Positions 4,831 through 8,162 of a DNA stretch of 8,162 nucleotides are shown here, piece by piece. Numbering within the stretch: position 1 is the first letter of the stretch; every line of letters begins with the position of its first letter. The position numbers and the translations under genes were made by a program. Source of the stretch: Kiritimatiellales bacterium. Its GTDB lineage: Bacteria; Verrucomicrobiota; Kiritimatiellia; Kiritimatiellales; Tichowtungiaceae. The notes below the pieces were generated by a model. It made no database searches. It saw only the letters and a program-made list of their open reading frames with translations, and had not been told where the DNA came from. The DNA lies in NCBI GenBank assembly GCA_028692515.1, contig JAQUXG010000014.1:5171-13332 (forward strand). The letters run 5' to 3'.

Positions 4831-6099
4831 ATGAACAGCGAACTGAATGCCGTTGTGGAATACATGGAGCGCGAGCGTGGAGTCGATCGCGAAACCATTA
4901 TCGAAGCGATTGAATCCGCTTTGCAGAATGCCGCCAACAAGAGTATAGCCGATGCGGAAGATCTGCGCGTTTCAATTAACCGCGAAACCCTTGACATCAA
5001 AGCTTTTGCAACCAAAAAAGTCGTTATTGCTGTTAACGACCGTTACAGCGAAGTCAGCCTGGCTGAAGCCCGCCGCACCGACCCGAACGCCCAGCTCGAC
5101 GAGATGATCGAAATCGAGTCCACGCCGCGCAATTTCGGCCGCATCGCCGCCCAGACCGCCAAGCAGACGATCCTCCAGAAAATCCGCCAGGCCGAGAAGA
5201 GCCGGATTTTTGAAGATTACAAAAACCGCACCGGCGAAATCGTCACCGGAACCGTGCGCCGCTTTGAGCGCAGCACTGTGATTGTCGAGCTCGACCACGG
5301 CGCCGAAGGCGTGATGCCCTCCAAAGAACGCGTTCCGACCGAAGAATATGAAGTCGGCGAACGCATCCGCGCTTATATCGTCACCATTAAAGAACGTGAA
5401 TCCGGCCCGGAAATTCTGCTGTCCCGCGCCCACCCCGATTTTGTCCGCCGCCTGTTCGAGATGGAAGTCTCGGAGATCGCCGATGGCACCATGGAAATCC
5501 GCGGCATCGCCCGCGAACCCGGCTATCGCAGTAAAGTGGCGGTCATTTCGCACGACGAACGCGTTGACCCCGTCGGCGCCTGCGTCGGCATCCGCGGCAT
5601 GCGCGTTAAAAACATCGTCCGCGAACTCAACGGCGAAAAGATTGATATCGTTCGCTGGAGTGAGGATATTAAAACGCTCGTTACCAACGCACTGGCTCCG
5701 GCGAAACTCCAACACGTTGAAGCCGACGAGCCAACCCATACCGTCACGGTTACGGTTGATGCCGACCAGCTCTCGCTGGCTATCGGCAAGCGCGGCCAGA
5801 ACGCCCGCCTGACCTCCAAGCTGATCGGCTGGCGCGTCGACATCCAGAAGGATGAAGAGGCGATGAATTTTGAAGAACGCGTTGCCGCCGCCGTCTCCGG
5901 ACTGGTCGCGGTTGAAGGTATCGGCGAAGAATGGGCGGAAAAACTGGTGTATGCCGGCTTCCTGACCATCGAAGGCATCATGGCCGCCGATCTGTCCGAC
6001 CTCGAAGAGATCGAGGACGTTACCCCTGAACAGGCGCAGGCTCTCTGGAGCGCTGCGGAAAAAGCCTACACGGCAAAACATGGTGAAATTAAAGAATGA
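4831..6099 (+). CDS. nusA: Transcription termination/antitermination factor NusA
   Basis: Of 422 residues. NusA binds RNA polymerase and nascent RNA and modulates pausing, termination and antitermination. Domains in order: N-terminal polymerase-binding domain (about 1-130, opening MNSELNAVVEYMERERGVDR), S1 domain (about 134-199, TGEIVTGTVRRFERSTVIVE), KH1 (about 201-278, with VDPVGACVGIRGMRVK at 245-260), KH2 (about 284-340, with AIGKRGQNARLTSKL at 317-331), and a helix-hairpin-helix-like C terminus (about 355-410, VEGIGEEWAEKLVYAGF). It has one such C-terminal region rather than the two acidic repeats of E. coli. The reading frame is open back to a TTG at 4750, but GGAGGGG (4821-4827) points to the ATGs at 4828 or 4831; 4831 has the better spacing and gives the usual family N terminus. 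It overlaps infB by ATGA. rimP, commonly just upstream, is absent. Confidence 0.97.
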   Translation: MNSELNAVVEYMERERGVDRETIIEAIESALQNAANKSIADAEDLRVSINRETLDIKAFATKKVVIAVNDRYSEVSLAEARRTDPNAQLDEMIEIESTPRNFGRIAAQTAKQTILQKIRQAEKSRIFEDYKNRTGEIVTGTVRRFERSTVIVELDHGAEGVMPSKERVPTEEYEVGERIRAYIVTIKERESGPEILLSRAHPDFVRRLFEMEVSEIADGTMEIRGIAREPGYRSKVAVISHDERVDPVGACVGIRGMRVKNIVRELNGEKIDIVRWSEDIKTLVTNALAPAKLQHVEADEPTHTVTVTVDADQLSLAIGKRGQNARLTSKLIGWRVDIQKDEEAMNFEERVAAAVSGLVAVEGIGEEWAEKLVYAGFLTIEGIMAADLSDLEEIEDVTPEQAQALWSAAEKAYTAKHGEIKE

Positions 6100-8162
6100 G
6101 AGTCCACGAACTAGCCACAGATTTAGATGTCACCGTCGAAGAGCTTCTTGAAATCCTCAGCGATGTGGAAATCAAAGCCGAAGACGGACAGAGCCTTCTT
6201 GCCGACAACGAAGTTGCTGTTGTCTGCGACGAACTCGGCTTCGCCTCCATTGATGAGGCGCGCGCTGCCACCGCCGGTAAAAATGCCGCAGCAAAAGTGA
6301 AGAACGCTGCTTCAGTCGCCGAAAAAGCTCCGGAGATCGAACAGGAAAATGAAGAGCCCGCAGAGGAATCTTCCAACATTATCGCGTTTCCCAAGCCGCA
6401 GATCGCCGTCAAAGATCTGGCCGAAAAAATGGCCGTAAAACCGAATCAGCTCATTGCCGAGCTGATGCGCATGAACATTTTCGCCTCGATCAATCAGGAT
6501 ATCGATATCAAGATCGCCAAACAGATCGGTGAAAAACACGGATTTATCATCGAGCTGAAGAAGAAAGAAAAGCCTCAGCCCAAACCGGCAGAAGCGGTGT
6601 CGCATAAACCGGCCGCGCCCGTCGAAAAAGACCGGCCCGAAGATCTCGAAATACGTCCGCCGATCGTCACCTTCATGGGTCACGTTGACCACGGCAAAAC
6701 CTCCCTGCTCGACCGCATCCGCAACACCAAGGTCGTTTCCGGCGAATCCGGCGGCATCACTCAGCATATCGGTGCCTATACGGTTGATATGGATGCGCGC
6801 CAGATCACCTTCCTCGACACGCCCGGTCACGCCGCCTTCACGGCCATGCGCGCCCGCGGGGCCAACGTCACGGACATCGCAGTGCTCGTCGTTGCCGCCG
6901 ACGACGGCGTCATGCCGCAAACGATTGAAGCCATCAAGCACGCCAAAGCGGCGGGCGTTTGTATCATCGTCGCGATGAACAAGATGGATCTGTACGGTAC
7001 CAATCCGGATCGCATCAAACAGCAGCTCAACGAACATGGCGTAATGGTTGAAGACTGGGGTGGAAGCATCGGTTGCGTTCCCGTCAGCGCCACCACCGGC
7101 ATGGGCATCGATCAGCTGCTCGAACGCATCACTCTCGAAGCTGAAATGCTCGAACTGCGCGCCAATCCGCACAAAAAAGCACAAGGCTTTGTCATCGAAG
7201 CGCAGATGGAATCCGGCATGGGCCCGACCGCAACCCTATTGGTGCGCGACGGAACCCTGAAAGTCGGCGACAACGTTCTCTGCGGTGCCCAGTGGGGACG
7301 CATCAAGGCGCTCGTCAACTATCAGGGCCATAAAGTCCGCACCGCCGGACCGTCCCATGCCGTGAAATGCGTTGGTCTGACCGGCGTTCCCGGCGCTGGC
7401 GACGAGTTTTCCGTATGCGCCGACATGGCCGAAGCTAAACAGCTTTCGGAAGTGTTACTGGCCGAAATTAAATCGACGGATCTCAACCAGACCACCCGTA
7501 GCAAAATTTCGCTGGACGACCTGTTCGGACAGGCCGGTGCCGCCGAAATTAAAGAGCTGAACGTCATTGTCAAATGCGACGTACAAGGTTCGGTCGAAGC
7601 CATCACCGCATCCCTCGCCGGAATCAAGAGCGACAAGGTGAAGCTGAAGATTCTGACGGCCGACGTCGGCAATATCACCACCAACGATATCATGCTGGCC
7701 AGCGCCTCCAACGCCATCATCCTCGGCTTCCACATCGCCAAAGAAAATGGCGTAACGGCAGCGGCCAAAAAAGAAGGCGTTGAAATCCGTCTCTACAGCA
7801 TCATTTACGAACTACTCGAAGAAGTGGAATCTGCCATGTGCGGGCTGCTCGATCCCGAGCTGCGCGAAACGTATCTCGGTAAAGCCGAAATCCGCGCCAT
7901 CTTCGACATGGGCAAACGCAATAAAGTGGCCGGCTGTATGGTCGTTGAAGGGAAAATCACCTCCCGCGCCTGCATTCGCATCAAACGTGGAAACGAAGTG
8001 CTCTATAAAGGCACCATTGGTTCGCTCAAGCGTTTCCAGGCCGATGCCTCCGAAGTGCATAATGGTCAGGAATGCGGTATCCGCCCCGACAACTTCGCCA
8101 ACTTCCAGGAAGGCGACACCATTGAAGCCTACACCATCGAGAAGATCACCCAGAAGTTATAG
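6096..8162 (+). CDS. infB: Translation initiation factor IF-2
   Basis: Of 688 residues, complete, with the TAG as the last three bases of the window. IF-2 is the GTPase that places initiator fMet-tRNA on the ribosome and promotes subunit joining. There is an N-terminal IF2_N-like region (about 1-50, [20 protein letters not shown]), a charged low-complexity linker, and a second IF2_N-like segment (about 103-155, [20 protein letters not shown]). The G domain has G1 GHVDHGKT (195-202), G2 [10 protein letters not shown] (219-228), G3 DTPGH (241-245), G4 NKMD (295-298) and G5 SAT (331-333). Domains II, III and the C-terminal fMet-tRNA-binding domain follow, ending with ECGI and [11 protein letters not shown]. 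It is shorter than E. coli IF-2 (890) because the N-terminal linker is short. Its ATG overlaps the nusA TGA, so translation is probably coupled; only a weak AAAGA lies upstream. ylxR, often between nusA and infB, is absent. Confidence 0.98.
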   Translation: MRVHELATDLDVTVEELLEILSDVEIKAEDGQSLLADNEVAVVCDELGFASIDEARAATAGKNAAAKVKNAASVAEKAPEIEQENEEPAEESSNIIAFPKPQIAVKDLAEKMAVKPNQLIAELMRMNIFASINQDIDIKIAKQIGEKHGFIIELKKKEKPQPKPAEAVSHKPAAPVEKDRPEDLEIRPPIVTFMGHVDHGKTSLLDRIRNTKVVSGESGGITQHIGAYTVDMDARQITFLDTPGHAAFTAMRARGANVTDIAVLVVAADDGVMPQTIEAIKHAKAAGVCIIVAMNKMDLYGTNPDRIKQQLNEHGVMVEDWGGSIGCVPVSATTGMGIDQLLERITLEAEMLELRANPHKKAQGFVIEAQMESGMGPTATLLVRDGTLKVGDNVLCGAQWGRIKALVNYQGHKVRTAGPSHAVKCVGLTGVPGAGDEFSVCADMAEAKQLSEVLLAEIKSTDLNQTTRSKISLDDLFGQAGAAEIKELNVIVKCDVQGSVEAITASLAGIKSDKVKLKILTADVGNITTNDIMLASASNAIILGFHIAKENGVTAAAKKEGVEIRLYSIIYELLEEVESAMCGLLDPELRETYLGKAEIRAIFDMGKRNKVAGCMVVEGKITSRACIRIKRGNEVLYKGTIGSLKRFQADASEVHNGQECGIRPDNFANFQEGDTIEAYTIEKITQKL

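Noticed and set aside
4972..6081. Long minus-strand open frame of 369 codons opposite nusA
   Set aside because: It is fully antisense to a clear nusA, has a Phe/Gly/Asp-rich composition typical of a mirror frame, and shows no recognisable domain or SD.
6312..7184. Minus-strand open frame of 290 codons opposite infB
   Set aside because: Mirror frame of a conserved gene, His/Phe/Asp/Gly-rich, with no domain.

Overview
The window holds two divergent gene blocks. The left block, on the minus strand from about 4546 down to 1 and running out of the window, is the head of a surface- or exopolysaccharide locus. The right block, on the plus strand from about 4700 to 8162, is the housekeeping pair nusA-infB. 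All genes look intact except the first on the left, which is cut by the window edge. There are no transposases, tRNAs, rRNAs or CRISPR arrays. The gene set and the protein style (a GbsR-type regulator beside an RfaH/UpxY-like NusG paralogue heading a sugar-nucleotide operon, with nusA and infB overlapping) suggest a Gram-negative bacterium, perhaps of the PVC group such as Kiritimatiellota. That placement is an impression from reading, not a phylogenetic result.

Polysaccharide block, in transcription order (minus strand): a sigma70-like promoter (4546-4518); a GbsR/MarR-type winged-helix regulator (4485-4003); a specialised NusG paralogue of the RfaH/UpxY kind (3998-3474); a 111-bp leader with a near match to the E. 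coli ops/JUMPstart element; a UDP-glucuronate 4-epimerase-like SDR protein (3362-2403); GDP-mannose 4,6-dehydratase gmd (2384-1332); GDP-L-fucose synthase fcl (1250-285); a 169-bp spacer with a long inverted repeat; and the first 38 codons of a dTDP-4-dehydrorhamnose reductase-like gene (115 to beyond position 1). Gmd and Fcl together convert GDP-mannose to GDP-L-fucose. The epimerase would supply UDP-galacturonate and the RmlD-like protein dTDP-L-rhamnose, all precursors for a complex glycan.

The regulatory layout is the most interesting part. Three copies of a palindrome with consensus TTTCCAA-N3-TTGGAAA sit upstream of the polysaccharide promoter, with centres exactly 31 bp apart (about three helical turns). 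Two more perfect copies lie in the gmd-fcl gap. A terminator-like hairpin with a U-rich tail is embedded in the last codons of the GbsR-type gene, just before the NusG-like gene. The ops-like site lies just after the NusG-like gene, on the strand and in the orientation an RfaH-type factor would need. Together these suggest a layered circuit: operator-bound regulator, then conditional termination, then antiterminator loading. All of this is inference from sequence.

Housekeeping block: a candidate promoter (4701-4729), a strong intrinsic terminator-like hairpin (4758-4785) in the nusA leader with no complete upstream plus-strand gene to terminate, then nusA (4831-6099) and infB (6096-8162) joined by a 4-bp ATGA overlap. 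The usual neighbours rimP and ylxR are absent from their expected places.
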